A stretch of 47,048 bases of DNA from Bacteroides_E sp964528875 (GTDB taxonomy: Bacteria > Bacteroidota > Bacteroidia > Bacteroidales > Bacteroidaceae): assembly GCA_964528875.1 (NCBI GenBank), contig CAZGUI010000015.1, positions 1 through 47,048 on the forward strand, given 5' to 3'. Positions 1 through 10,037 of this stretch are shown here, one piece after another. The notes beneath the pieces were generated by a model, which did no database searches, was not told the origin of the DNA, and saw only the letters and a list, made by a program, of their open reading frames with translations. The position numbers and the translations under genes were made by a program. The first letter of the stretch is position 1. Each line of letters starts with the position of its first letter.

Positions 1-1478
1 GTTCCTTCGAACTCATTGATTGCATTCTTCAGTACATCCTTAGACTTTATATCTAAATGATTTGTAGGCTCATCTAAAATCAAAAAGTTGACAGGCTCCA
101 ACAAAAGTTTTATCATAGCCAAACGACTACGTTCTCCACCCGACAAAACCCCTACTTTTTTATCCGAAGCTTCACCTCCAAACATAAAAGCACCGAGAAT
201 ATCGCGAATCTTCAAACGAATATCTCCCACTGCTACTCGGTCAATGGTTTCAAACACCGTATAATCCTCATTCAACAGCTGAGCTTGATTTTGAGCAAAG
301 TAACCTATTTGTACATTGTGCCCTACTTTTAGATGACCCTCAAAAGGAATTTCATCCATTATACACTTAATTAAGGTGGATTTTCCTGCTCCGTTTTTTC
401 CTACAAAAGCTACTTTTTCTCCTCGTGCAAGTGTAAAGTTCACATCATCAAAAATTAAATGATCACCATACGCTTTTTTTACCTTTTCACAAATCAAAGG
501 AAAATCACCACTTCGACTGGCTGGAGGAAACTTAAGCCTCAACCTTGAGGTATCAATATCATCCACCTCTATCCGGTCCAACTTGTCTAATTGTTTAATT
601 CTACTTTGAACCTGAACTGCCTTCGAAGCTTTATACCGAAAGCGTTCAATAAAAGCTTCTGTATCTTGTATCTGTTTTTGTTGATTTTCGTAAGCTCGCA
701 TTTGCTGTTCCCTACGTTCGTCTCTCAATTTCAAAAACTCATCGTAGTTCACTTTATAGTCATAGATTTGACCACAAGTTATTTCAATGGTTCGAGTAGT
801 AACCCGATTAATAAATGCTCTATCGTGACTCACCAGAACAACGGCGTTGGCTTGAGTAGTTAAAAACACTTCTAACCATTCTATACTCTCTATGTCCAAA
901 TGGTTTGTAGGCTCATCCAACAGTAAGACATCGGGACGTTGTAGCAGAATCTTAGCCAACTCTATACGCATACGCCATCCTCCACTAAACTCTTTTGTGG
1001 GACGATGAAAATCGGTACGTTCAAAACCTAAGCCTAAGAGTGTTTTCTCAATCTCTCCTTCATAATTGGTTCCACCCAACATCAAAAAACGCTCATTAGC
1101 TTGCGTGAAATCATCAATTAACTGGTGATAATCCTCACTCTCATAATCGGTACGTTCAGCCATTTCAGTGGTCATCCTTTCCAGAGAATCCCTCAATTCA
1201 ATCATGGAACTAAAAGCCAACTTTACCTCTTCCATTACAGAGCGTTCATCAGCCAAACGCATTACCTGAGGTAAATAACCGATGGTAGTATCTCTAGGAA
1301 TAGCAACCCGTCCACTTGTAGGTTTTTGTATGCCCGCTATAATTTTCAACATCGTAGATTTACCTGCTCCATTATTGCCTACCAAAGCAATCTTATCTTT
1401 TTCATTAATCACATAAGACACCTCACTAAACAAGGCTTGAGCATTAAACTCTACTTTTAATTTTTCAACAGATATCAC
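1..1478 (-). CDS. ABC-F family ATPase, 3' end outside window
   Basis: Reading the minus strand from a GTG at 1478 gives an open frame of 492 codons that leaves the window at its left edge, so the C-terminus is missing. The protein starts MISVEKLKVEF and carries two nucleotide-binding domains. The first has Walker A GNNGAGKST (about residues 34-42), signature FSGGWRMR (about 163) and LLLDEPTNHLD. The second has GKNGAGKST (about 363), LSGGERSR (about 446) and LILDEPTNHLD. Between them lies a charged linker of about 80 residues, the P-site tRNA interaction motif of ABC-F proteins. There are no membrane segments. ABC-F proteins act on ribosomes (translation factors or antibiotic protection), not as transporters. 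A housekeeping Uup/YheS-like role is more likely than resistance, but the sequence does not settle this. No in-frame ATG lies nearby and the MISVE start matches Bacteroidetes homologues as I remember them, so GTG is preferred. Confidence 0.9.
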   Translation of the reverse strand, partial: MISVEKLKVEFNAQALFSEVSYVINEKDKIALVGNNGAGKSTMLKIIAGIQKPTSGRVAIPRDTTIGYLPQVMRLADERSVMEEVKLAFSSMIELRDSLERMTTEMAERTDYESEDYHQLIDDFTQANERFLMLGGTNYEGEIEKTLLGLGFERTDFHRPTKEFSGGWRMRIELAKILLQRPDVLLLDEPTNHLDIESIEWLEVFLTTQANAVVLVSHDRAFINRVTTRTIEITCGQIYDYKVNYDEFLKLRDERREQQMRAYENQQKQIQDTEAFIERFRYKASKAVQVQSRIKQLDKLDRIEVDDIDTSRLRLKFPPASRSGDFPLICEKVKKAYGDHLIFDDVNFTLARGEKVAFVGKNGAGKSTLIKCIMDEIPFEGHLKVGHNVQIGYFAQNQAQLLNEDYTVFETIDRVAVGDIRLKIRDILGAFMFGGEASDKKVGVLSGGERSRLAMIKLLLEPVNFLILDEPTNHLDIKSKDVLKNAINEFEG

Positions 1479-1520
1479 GTTATAACTTTTTCTTTCTTTT
1501 TTTACTCTTGTCAGAATCTT

Positions 1521-1528
1521 CAAAATTA
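1521..1528 (-). promoter_or_regulatory. Candidate -7 element for the ABC-F gene
   Basis: The minus strand reads TAATTTTG here, matching the Bacteroides -7 consensus TAnnTTTG, 42 bp upstream of the GTG at 1478. No clear TTTG -33 box lies 19-21 bp further upstream, so this is a motif match only. Confidence 0.35.
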
Positions 1529-1864
1529 AGATAAAAATAGCAATCTAACATAAATTCAGTCTATTTATTACATTGGAAGACAATAGGCAAGTACCATTTT
1601 GTAGAATCCAGCTCGGTATTTTTTCTTATGATTGGATATGTGCAGAAAACAATCATAAACCTTAATCACTACATCCACTCATCTATTTTAACTACTCCAA
1701 CTTCAAGAAAGTTTTCAACAAACACAGTTCATTAAACTCCTCCAAGTTAGTGTGTTTTTATTCACCTCTTTTATTCTAGTTACGCAGCAGTATAAATAAA
1801 GTAAAGGCTTTAATAAAGTAGATTTTCATACCCGCCTTTCAAGTCCTGTAGCTAGGGCATTTAT

Positions 1865-1945
1865 CGGTCTAGGACCGAAGGTCTGTCGGTCTAGGACTGA
1901 AGGGTGCTCGGTCTAGGACCGAAGACCATTAGGTCTTAGACCGAC
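1865..1945. repeat. 22-bp period repeat array A
   Basis: Three direct units, CGGTCTAGGACCGAAG, CGGTCTAGGACTGAAG and CGGTCTAGGACCGAAG, start at 1865, 1887 and 1909. They are separated by 6-bp spacers (GTCTGT, GGTGCT, ACCATT) and followed at 1931 by an inverted unit, AGGTCTTAGACCGAC. Each unit is itself nearly palindromic: CGGTC and GACCG arms around TAG. The array lies in a 603-bp gap, 80 bp beyond the terminator of the nucleotidyltransferase gene and nearly 390 bp upstream of the ABC-F start. Related arrays lie at 22927-23004 and 36825-36883. The rest of the gap (1529-1864) shows nothing I can interpret. Confidence 0.93.
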
Positions 1946-2024
1946 TTTTATACCAAGTTTTTAGAATCTTGAATCTCCTCCTTTTGGATGGGTTCATGAG
2001 CCGGACAAACAGATCTCATAAAAA

Positions 2025-2059
2025 AAGGAGCAACTTCTCATTTTTCAAAGTTGCTCCTT
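2025..2059 (-). terminator. Rho-independent terminator of the nucleotidyltransferase gene
   Basis: A perfect 12-bp stem (AAGGAGCAACTT at 2025-2036 with AAGTTGCTCCTT at 2048-2059) has an 11-nt loop and is followed on the minus strand by a U-tract from the A-run at 2020-2026. It lies just past the stop at 2082. Confidence 0.9.
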
Positions 2060-2081
2060 AAGATTTTAGTATGTTATCTAT

Positions 2082-2984
2082 TTAGAATAGTTTTGCAGGA
2101 TATTCTCCGGCATCAATCAGTGCTTGTATTTTGTCCACTACTCCTTGTCTATCAGCCGCATAAGTAACCCCAAACCACTTGCTATCGGTATCTAGCACTT
2201 TTACTTTAGCAATCTCTCCATTAATTAAATCGTTCACCACAATGGGGATAAAGAACTCAGCTTTAGGATTATTGATTTCTTCTTTTAAGAAATCTACAAA
2301 ATAATCTTCAGAGTGTTTGAAATAATCAGGAGTAAAGCCCCACATATTCATTGAAACAGGTGTATTATCAGCAATAGTGACTACCTGATTGTATTCATCG
2401 GTAAACTGTACTTTTCCATCAATGCGTTCAATAGCAGTACGCTCTACCACAGTAGTAAGATAGCCTTCAGCATCCATTTCACAAACACCACGTGCCACAG
2501 AACCACTTTCAGAAAGCGTATTTCCTACACGGTAACCTACCATACAGTATGTATTGCTTTCACCTTCCATTGTTTTGAGTTCTTTTGCTAACACCTCAAA
2601 ACTGTTACGTCCGTAAAAGTCATCTGCGTTAATCACCGCAAAAGGTTCATGGATAACCGACTTACCCATTAAAACAGCATGATTTGTGCCCCAAGGTTTT
2701 ACTCGATCAGCAGGTGCTGTAAATCCTCCGGGAAGATCATTTATATCTTGAAAAACCAATTCAGTAGGAATGTGGTTTTCGTATTTCTTTAATATAATTT
2801 GCTTAAAATCCTCTTCAAAATCTTTGCGAATAACAAAGACGACCTTTCCAAACCCACCACGGATAGCATCAAAAATAGAGTAATCCATAATGGTTTCTCC
2901 ATTAGGTCCTAAACCATCTAACTGTTTTAATCCCCCGTATCTACTACCCATACCTGCGGCCAATACAAATAATGTTGGTTTCAT
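2082..2984 (-). CDS. Sugar-1-phosphate nucleotidyltransferase family protein
   Basis: The 300-residue protein begins MKPTLFVLAAGMGSRYGGLKQ, the glycine-rich nucleotide-binding start of the NTP-transferase (GT-A-like) fold. NADDFYG follows near residue 120 as the metal- and sugar-binding loop. The fold belongs to enzymes that join an NTP to a sugar 1-phosphate, giving activated sugars for glycan synthesis, and the protein is cytoplasmic with no signal peptide. The specific substrate cannot be read from the sequence; UTP:glucose-1-phosphate uridylyltransferase-like activity is one option. The frame extends 16 codons upstream to 3032, but the extension MSKILQLFSKKLKEHT precedes the conserved N-terminus, so ATG 2984 is chosen. 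It is the last gene before a strong terminator and lies 110 bp downstream of tamL, possibly co-transcribed. Confidence 0.85.
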   Translation of the reverse strand: MKPTLFVLAAGMGSRYGGLKQLDGLGPNGETIMDYSIFDAIRGGFGKVVFVIRKDFEEDFKQIILKKYENHIPTELVFQDINDLPGGFTAPADRVKPWGTNHAVLMGKSVIHEPFAVINADDFYGRNSFEVLAKELKTMEGESNTYCMVGYRVGNTLSESGSVARGVCEMDAEGYLTTVVERTAIERIDGKVQFTDEYNQVVTIADNTPVSMNMWGFTPDYFKHSEDYFVDFLKEEINNPKAEFFIPIVVNDLINGEIAKVKVLDTDSKWFGVTYAADRQGVVDKIQALIDAGEYPAKLF

Positions 2985-3094
2985 TGTGTGTTCTTTTAAT
3001 TTTTTACTAAATAGTTGCAATATTTTAGACACAAAGATATAAAACTAAAGAGAAGAGTGAGTTGATAAAACGTGAAAATTATAGAACAAATCGT

Positions 3095-5476
3095 TCAAAA
3101 TGGATATCCAATAGCAAAATGAACACCTAAACCGTCTTTAAAACGTTCTATGTTATAATATCCTTTACGAGAAGTTTTATAGGGATTATGCAGAGCCACC
3201 CCACAATCTAAACGAAAAACAAGAATATCCATATCATAACGCACCCCGAACCCTGTCCCCAATGCTATTTCATCGGCAAAGTTTTTTACATTGAACTTGG
3301 CGCCCGGACGACCTTCATCGTTTCGGAGTAACCACACATTACCGGCATCTAAGAACAACGCACCACGTAAATTGCCCACAATAGGAAAACGATATTCCAA
3401 GTTGGCCTCCAAACGCAGATCCCCCGTTTGATCAATAAAAGTATAACGACCTCGCTCCCCCGGATGATAGCTTCCCGGCCCAATGCTTCGCACAGTGTAG
3501 GCTCGAATACTATTAGCTCCCCCAATGTAAAACTGCTCGGTATAGGGAGACACCTGAGAGTTTCCATAGGATGTGATAACTCCCCCAATGAATCGCGCAA
3601 CAAGTGACTGATTAGGTGAGAAGTTCCACGTATATCTTAATTCGGTATTTATTTTCAGAAACTGAGCAAAAGGTGCTCCCAAAAACTCTTTGTCTTTTTT
3701 GGAAAAATCTTGCCCAAAGGCTTTATAAGCTAAAGAAGTTATATTTCCTGATGAACTGAGTGTGGTTTGCCACCAAATTTGATTCTTTCTTATTCTTCCT
3801 CGCGTCGGCGTATTATCATAAGTATATGTATACTCCATCTTGGGTATAAACTGATTTTGCATACTTATGGCTAACATCTTATTTTCATCAATAATAGAAT
3901 CAAAACGAGCTGTAGTATGCTGTAATAAGGTAAAATTTAAGTTCAAAGGAGTAAACTGATGACGGGTAGTGGGTTTCGGTTTCCAGTCGTAGGAAACATT
4001 TCCTCCAAAAGAGAGTATTTTATAATACTTTGCCCGGTTCAACTGATCTACGTATAATTTGAATATTGTAGTTGTAGGGAATTCATATTCATTCTTTCGC
4101 AGAGTAGGAAATAAAAGTCGGGGAATGGTTAATGAGGAAGATACTCCCAACTCATAACTATTCATTAATGAGTTTTTCTCGGACTTCTTTCCTGTCTGCC
4201 ATTCATAAGCCCCTCTTAATTTAATTTCCCAAGTTTCTCCTCCCTTAAATACATTATTCTTGGAAAGAGAGAAAGCAGCACCCGGTCCGGCTTGGTCATT
4301 GCTTTTCATTGCCAAATTAAACTCCAATTCGGCATTCAGCATCTTATCGAAAGAAGCCAATATATTCAAATCCAAAGTATCGGATTTTTGCAAGCTGTCC
4401 CGAAGCTCATAATTCATTTCTACATAACGAAAGATACCCAACTCATTTAGTTTTTCCTGAATTCTTCGTTGTCTGTACTGACTATAATAATTCGGCATTT
4501 CACTACTACGTCGACGTCTTAAGGAAGCGAACTGATTGGAGTTTATCCATCGATACAACATTTTAGGTCTTAAATTGAGTTTATTGTAGTATTGAATATT
4601 TAAATCTTTATATTGCATTTCTTGATTTGGTGCTTCTCCATTTTTACCAAACAGAAGAAAAGTCGTGGTCCCATTATAATACCTCTTTTGCGCTTCTTTA
4701 GGCATTTTCTTTATGGGTAGTAACTTCAAACTTACCGTATCCTTCACTTGAGTAGTATCTGCCTGATAGGTTAAATAAGAAGGTCTGAAATAATAATAAC
4801 CCAAATTGCGTAAAAGGCCACTTACCCTATTGCGTTCGTCATCTAAATCTACTACATTGAATTGTTGTCCTTTTTTAATTTTAGACCCTCGTCTGGCTCT
4901 ATCCAATATATTTAAAGTATGGGGCTGAAAGTTTTCATAATAGACTGTATCAACAAAAGTAGGAGTTCCCATATCTATGGAGTATAACACTTTAGCCTTT
5001 AAGCTATCTTTAGCATTTGGAATAACCTCATAATTGACTTTACCATTAAAATAGCCATAGTCAGCCAACAGATTTGAGGCAATTTTAGTACGAATTTCGG
5101 GATTAACAGTCGAAATCAAAATAGGAGTTGCGCCAAAGGTATTCAGTACCCATTTGCCAAATCCTTTATTGTATTTTTGAAAACCCGAATAAAACCATAA
5201 ACCAATAGGTAAAGGGAAACGATGAGACACACTCCCCAACAAGGAGTTATTGGGCTTTTTATTAATAGCTCCTTCAATTTCACTGAGGGCTACCTCGCCT
5301 ACAGGAGTAGGTATGGGATTTGTGATTTGCGTTTTTTTCTGTCCGGTATACAACACCTCACCACTTGGAATATGTTTGGTTGTGGAACAAGAAATAAAAC
5401 CTACTACTAAACAAAGAAGTAGAAATATCTTGATAATGTGTATTTGCTTATTAATCTCCAACTCGTTAAAGCTCAT
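3095..5476 (-). CDS. tamL: TamL, lipid-anchored BamA/TamA-type outer-membrane protein
   Basis: This 793-residue Omp85 protein partners TamB in building the outer membrane. The N-terminus has a hydrophobic helix ending GFISC, a lipobox with Cys30 as the probable lipid anchor. That is the feature separating Bacteroidetes TamL from the unlipidated TamA of Proteobacteria. POTRA-like repeats follow over roughly residues 40-300, and the C-terminal half is a 16-strand-type beta-barrel ending in aromatic residues. The loop-6 signature appears as IRAYTVR near residue 660, where most Omp85 proteins have VRGF/VRGY; Ala replaces the Gly. The ATG at 5476 lies 8 bp after the tamB stop, so the two are surely co-transcribed. 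A plain surface-antigen barrel is a less likely alternative, because tamB is adjacent. Confidence 0.9.
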   Translation of the reverse strand: MSFNELEINKQIHIIKIFLLLCLVVGFISCSTTKHIPSGEVLYTGQKKTQITNPIPTPVGEVALSEIEGAINKKPNNSLLGSVSHRFPLPIGLWFYSGFQKYNKGFGKWVLNTFGATPILISTVNPEIRTKIASNLLADYGYFNGKVNYEVIPNAKDSLKAKVLYSIDMGTPTFVDTVYYENFQPHTLNILDRARRGSKIKKGQQFNVVDLDDERNRVSGLLRNLGYYYFRPSYLTYQADTTQVKDTVSLKLLPIKKMPKEAQKRYYNGTTTFLLFGKNGEAPNQEMQYKDLNIQYYNKLNLRPKMLYRWINSNQFASLRRRRSSEMPNYYSQYRQRRIQEKLNELGIFRYVEMNYELRDSLQKSDTLDLNILASFDKMLNAELEFNLAMKSNDQAGPGAAFSLSKNNVFKGGETWEIKLRGAYEWQTGKKSEKNSLMNSYELGVSSSLTIPRLLFPTLRKNEYEFPTTTIFKLYVDQLNRAKYYKILSFGGNVSYDWKPKPTTRHQFTPLNLNFTLLQHTTARFDSIIDENKMLAISMQNQFIPKMEYTYTYDNTPTRGRIRKNQIWWQTTLSSSGNITSLAYKAFGQDFSKKDKEFLGAPFAQFLKINTELRYTWNFSPNQSLVARFIGGVITSYGNSQVSPYTEQFYIGGANSIRAYTVRSIGPGSYHPGERGRYTFIDQTGDLRLEANLEYRFPIVGNLRGALFLDAGNVWLLRNDEGRPGAKFNVKNFADEIALGTGFGVRYDMDILVFRLDCGVALHNPYKTSRKGYYNIERFKDGLGVHFAIGYPF

Positions 5477-5484
5477 ATCTTTGT

Positions 5485-8400
5485 TTACTTTTTCTTTCTC
5501 CTAAATACAAAAAGCTCGCTTAACCGATCCACTTTTTTTCTCAAAATTAAACCTACTCCGGTCTCTAGTATTTCTCCTTCCATTATATTATCATAATTTT
5601 TATTATGAAATAATCGAACATAACGTGTACCCGTATTGTCCAAACGATATTCTATGGATAGGTTGTCAATAAAAGATTGTACATCATTGGTTACATTTTC
5701 TCCGGTAGAAACCTTTCCTCCAACAATTATTTGCACTCTATTATTAAATAAGCGCTGAGAATAACTAAAGCTATAATCGGTATGTCGCCCTCTGGATGAG
5801 GTTTCATCGTGCTCCTCTACTCCTACACTAAAGCTGGCATTTTCAATTCTATCCGAGAGAGAGTTTATCTGACTTTGCAGTACACTATTCAAGGCCGATC
5901 CCATATCAAAATTCCCCTTGGATGAACCATCTGCTGCCAGGAATCGCCCGGTAGTCATCATAATAACTGCTTGCCTTACTCGTTCTTCTTCTGTCATCGT
6001 AGCCAACAACTTCTGAACATCGCCATCGTCAGGAGCCTCAATATCAAACTTCAAGGATAAGTCATCTACTTTGTTATTAATAAGCACCGATAAATCAAAG
6101 TTCACCTGACGTGAGTTTTGATTATCATCCACTACGGAAGCTCTTAATCGTTCAGAAGCTTTAATGTTTAACCTGGGATTCATAACATCACCTGTCCACT
6201 CCACATAACTATTCCCCGTAATGTGGAAGTCTTTTAGGGGTATCACCGGTAGTGAATAACGAATTAAACCACCCGATAAAACATATCGTCCCGACAAAGA
6301 TAAATCTCCTTGCTGTGTATACTGTAGATTCAGATCACCTCCACCTTCCAAACTAATACGACTACTTCTATCTTCACTTAAATCCACCTTTAAGCGTACC
6401 ATAGGGTCAATGTGCAAACCAAACATCAGACTCATACCACCCAAAGAGTGAAAAACAGTATCTTCTTGTTCCACGTATGTTTCATCGAACGAGGTAAAGG
6501 TAACCAGATCACTTAATCGGTCTTGTACTGTTAAAGGCGAATCTTTTAATACATAGGTAACATCAGTCTTCCCATTCAAGTTCATTCCACCTCGCATAAC
6601 TAAGGCATCTAATGGTCCTACTACAGAAGCCCCAACATCAACCACTATTTTTCCATAGATTAAACTCTCCTTGGTTCGTTTAGCGTCCAATAAATAATAA
6701 TCATTCGCATTTAACTGAACATTTAAGTGTGGGCTGGATAAATCAGCAAAATTCAGATTTCCATCAATGGTAAAAGGATTTTTCCCTTTGGCATAAATAG
6801 CAAACCGATCGAATTTCAATTGGTTGTTTGCAACCTTTAAAGGGCGATCATCAAAACGGAAGAAAACACCCCACTGTTGAGAAAACACAGAAACACTATC
6901 CAATAAAAACTCCCCATTAACCTGCGGCTTATCTACTCCTCCTGTTATAAGTAAACTACCATCAATATCCCCACGTAAAGTAGCCATCTCGTCGGGGACT
7001 AAAGCATTTAACATCTTCAAGGGAAAATGGTGTAATGTAGTGGTAATGTCTAAATTTTCCTTTTTTCCAATTACAGATAAGCTTCCATCGGCCACCAACA
7101 CCTCTTCTCCTTCGTGATGTAAATAGCTATCCAAATAATGATTCCCGGATTCATCGGGTAACCAAGTAAGACCAAAGCCCAAATCACCTACACGTTTCTT
7201 CTCATAATTTAATTCATCGATAACCATTTCTGTTGAAATGAATTGTGAATTGTCAATGCTGAATAAATGTGCCTCAATGGAAAACAAACCGGATAATGCC
7301 GGTAGAAAAGGAAAGGCATTTGTGATTTCCGCTAGCTCAATCTGCTGAAGCCCTACATTCATCACCTGCTCTACACTATCTTTCAGAAACGATTCGAATC
7401 TAAATCCTACTCCTTTTTTGTCGTATAACTCAATCAGTGAGTTTAGTTGTAATTCCTCACTCAAAAAACCTTTGTTATTGGCATATTTAAAACTCTTAAA
7501 TGCAACAATAGGCTCTTCAGGAATCATACGGAAAGAGAAACCCGAATCTAAGGGGGTAATATTAACTCCTATGTCTAATCCTTTGGCTCCATTATTTTCC
7601 TGATAAAAAAGCTTTAGTTCATTCTCACCCCGGCCAACTTCTCCTAATAGTAAAGACTGAAACCCGTTCTCTTTGCCCTTCTTTATAAATCCGGTCTTCA
7701 ACTGAATTCTTTCCTCCAACTGATTAAACGACAAAAGGAAGGTGTCAACACTATTTTTCTTAAATTTAATATTATTAATTGCCCCATAGCCTTGAATACC
7801 CTGAATGGTATCTAGAGTAAACGACACATTTAAGTCTTGATACAAAATACCTTGCGTACGAAGATAGTCGGACAATGAATTGCCGGACTTTGAGGTAATT
7901 GTAAGTTCTGCCTCTGGTAGTACTGTTTTAAGTATTGAGGGATCGAATCGATAATTGTCGTCGACTTGTTTCTCTATTTCCCGAGTAAGGATATCTACTT
8001 GATCCAGTAATGCTACCACTGAATATGGCGTAGTAAAATCAAGAGACAAATCTCCTGACTTAATATGAGCAAAAATGGCTTCTTTTGACAAACCGGCTTG
8101 TCCGGCTATTTTCACTGGATTTCTTAATTCTTTTTTTATCAACCCCATAGCCAACAAGTTGATTCGATCCACTTGAAAGTCCAAAGAACCTATGGGTATA
8201 GTAGAATCCAACTGATATTGCCCATCAGCCGTAAAATCGATGATATCGTTATCCCCTTTTAATTGCGCCTGCAACAATGCATCACTCCATTGAGCAAACA
8301 GGTTGATTTGTCCAATTTGACTTTTCCCATAAATAAATTGCTCAATCGCTACATTTAATTGTCCGTTTGATAAAGGAGACTGAATGTTAAACCCTTTTCC

Positions 8401-9942
8401 TTCAAGATCTAACACGCCTGAAAATTCTTTCAGAGAATCATGGGGTAAAAAGTGCTGTATCTGAAGGGAATCAATCATTATATTGGCAGCATAATGTTCT
8501 GTTTTTTCATTATACATTCCAACCAATCCAATGTTACTTTTACCTTCGTCTAGATTTAATGTTATTTGATGTTCTGGCCCTCTTAAATGCCATTGAGTAA
8601 GTAAAGTCAAAGAGGGAATCTGTATTGATGGATCGGATGCAGACTGAAATAATGAAGTGATGAAGTTTAGATTTATAAATTCTCCTTCTATTTGAGCTTC
8701 ACCCAATCGGCGATCTATATCTAAGGCATCTTTCACTATTCCGGAACCTTTCACAGACAAAGTTTCCGGCCAATTCATCTCCAGCTTGCTCAACTGAAGA
8801 TTTTTCAAATTCCCTGCTATACTCAAATCAAAGTTTAACGACTCTTTAGGAAAGTCCTCCATAAACTTATCAGGAAAATCCGGAGCCAACAAAAACAAAT
8901 CTTCACGATTAATAGATGCAGCTATTTGAGCTTTAAAATTCCCTTGGGTTGGATTTTCGATAAACTTCCACAAAGAAGAAGCCTTAATCTGAATTTTTGA
9001 ATAATCGGTTTGAACCCAAAGGTTGGGAACAACAACAGAAAGAGAGTCGGACTGAAACCGACCTTTAACGGCAGCTATATTCAAACCGGATTGTTCTTTC
9101 ATTGATAGGTTCCGAATATCTCCTTTAATCTCCTTTCCTCGGTTATACACAGAGTCAACAGCTATTTGCATATCGCTAAAAGATAGATTGGAGGGATTAA
9201 AACCAGGGGTATCTGCTACATTTCCTTGTTGGAACGAAAGTGAACTTTTATCTAGTCTGAGCCGCTTAAGTGAGTAAATCTCTTTAGCCAAATCCACATT
9301 CACACCCGATAATTGAAAATCGCCTATCGAAGCTTGTAAAGACAAACTATCCTGAGGTATTGAAAAATCAACCTTTACATTTTTCAGCTGTCCTTGCTTA
9401 AGCAGAGCTACCCAAGCTATTGGAGCAGTTGTAGCAGTATCCGGAGGAGTTGAAACGGTATCAGTAATACATACGTTTAAATAGGTGTCTTTAATGGTCA
9501 GTACATTAACAACCGCCTTTTCTTTTTTCAGATCAACTCCATGACTTTTAATAAAGAAGTAGTCCAGGTCGCCTACAACCTGTATGCCCGGTATTTTATC
9601 TTTACTGTTAATCGACAGGTTACGTAGAGTTAATTCGTTGAGATCTACTCTACCATAGATTAAGGGAAGTATCTTTACCTGCAAATTCAAACTCTGCATA
9701 GATAATAATGAGTCTGACTCTTCTTTTACAACTAAATCGCTAAGTAATAAATTAAAAGGATAACGAAGATCTACGCGTCTAAGCTCAATATCTAAGCCTG
9801 TTGCTTCAGAGGCTACTGTTATGAGTTCTCCTTTGATATAATTTTGCAAAGAAGGGATATAGAGAGCCATAACTAAAACCCCAAAAAGGATGATAGGTAT
9901 AACTAGAAAGATCAGTATTATTCTTTTTATCCACTTAAGCAT
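5485..9942 (-). CDS. tamB: Translocation and assembly module protein TamB
   Basis: This very long protein (1485 residues from ATG 9942) has one N-terminal membrane anchor (about residues 6-30, KRIILIFLVIPIILFG) and then an almost entirely beta-rich periplasmic region. The C-terminal 400 or so residues form the TamB (DUF490) domain, with the usual pattern of short amphipathic strands. In the family, TamB spans the periplasm as a hydrophobic groove and, with TamA/TamL, helps insert outer-membrane proteins or move phospholipids. Bacteroidetes TamB proteins are of this length, and the frame is intact. The frame can be extended two codons to a TTG at 9948, but ATG 9942 (MLKWIKR) is more plausible. 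It lies 8 bp upstream of tamL. A 73-bp gap separates it from the M16 gene, so it may be read from that promoter or its own. Confidence 0.92.
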   Translation of the reverse strand: MLKWIKRIILIFLVIPIILFGVLVMALYIPSLQNYIKGELITVASEATGLDIELRRVDLRYPFNLLLSDLVVKEESDSLLSMQSLNLQVKILPLIYGRVDLNELTLRNLSINSKDKIPGIQVVGDLDYFFIKSHGVDLKKEKAVVNVLTIKDTYLNVCITDTVSTPPDTATTAPIAWVALLKQGQLKNVKVDFSIPQDSLSLQASIGDFQLSGVNVDLAKEIYSLKRLRLDKSSLSFQQGNVADTPGFNPSNLSFSDMQIAVDSVYNRGKEIKGDIRNLSMKEQSGLNIAAVKGRFQSDSLSVVVPNLWVQTDYSKIQIKASSLWKFIENPTQGNFKAQIAASINREDLFLLAPDFPDKFMEDFPKESLNFDLSIAGNLKNLQLSKLEMNWPETLSVKGSGIVKDALDIDRRLGEAQIEGEFINLNFITSLFQSASDPSIQIPSLTLLTQWHLRGPEHQITLNLDEGKSNIGLVGMYNEKTEHYAANIMIDSLQIQHFLPHDSLKEFSGVLDLEGKGFNIQSPLSNGQLNVAIEQFIYGKSQIGQINLFAQWSDALLQAQLKGDNDIIDFTADGQYQLDSTIPIGSLDFQVDRINLLAMGLIKKELRNPVKIAGQAGLSKEAIFAHIKSGDLSLDFTTPYSVVALLDQVDILTREIEKQVDDNYRFDPSILKTVLPEAELTITSKSGNSLSDYLRTQGILYQDLNVSFTLDTIQGIQGYGAINNIKFKKNSVDTFLLSFNQLEERIQLKTGFIKKGKENGFQSLLLGEVGRGENELKLFYQENNGAKGLDIGVNITPLDSGFSFRMIPEEPIVAFKSFKYANNKGFLSEELQLNSLIELYDKKGVGFRFESFLKDSVEQVMNVGLQQIELAEITNAFPFLPALSGLFSIEAHLFSIDNSQFISTEMVIDELNYEKKRVGDLGFGLTWLPDESGNHYLDSYLHHEGEEVLVADGSLSVIGKKENLDITTTLHHFPLKMLNALVPDEMATLRGDIDGSLLITGGVDKPQVNGEFLLDSVSVFSQQWGVFFRFDDRPLKVANNQLKFDRFAIYAKGKNPFTIDGNLNFADLSSPHLNVQLNANDYYLLDAKRTKESLIYGKIVVDVGASVVGPLDALVMRGGMNLNGKTDVTYVLKDSPLTVQDRLSDLVTFTSFDETYVEQEDTVFHSLGGMSLMFGLHIDPMVRLKVDLSEDRSSRISLEGGGDLNLQYTQQGDLSLSGRYVLSGGLIRYSLPVIPLKDFHITGNSYVEWTGDVMNPRLNIKASERLRASVVDDNQNSRQVNFDLSVLINNKVDDLSLKFDIEAPDDGDVQKLLATMTEEERVRQAVIMMTTGRFLAADGSSKGNFDMGSALNSVLQSQINSLSDRIENASFSVGVEEHDETSSRGRHTDYSFSYSQRLFNNRVQIIVGGKVSTGENVTNDVQSFIDNLSIEYRLDNTGTRYVRLFHNKNYDNIMEGEILETGVGLILRKKVDRLSELFVFRRKKK

Positions 9943-10011
9943 ACACAACAGAAATCAAACGAGTTCTAAAATTTCATGAAAGTAATAATTTTGTAAAATA
10001 TAAGTAACAAT

Positions 10012-10037
10012 AAAACAGAGAATTAGTCCTCTGTTTT
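10012..10037 (-). terminator. Hairpin spanning the M16 peptidase stop codon
   Basis: AAAACAGAG (10012-10020) pairs with CTCTGTTTT (10029-10037) as a 9-bp stem with an 8-nt loop. On the minus strand the stem includes the final codons of the M16 gene and is followed by an AT-rich but not U-only tail. It may be a weak or partial terminator, or an mRNA 3'-end stabiliser, ahead of tamB. Confidence 0.4.

Noticed and set aside
591..863. Small open frame on the plus strand
   Set aside because: It lies antisense inside the ABC-F gene, whose frame shows clear Walker and signature motifs.
1865..1945. CRISPR array
   Set aside because: Spacers are only 6 bp and partly conserved, the unit is 16 bp and there are no cas genes in the window.
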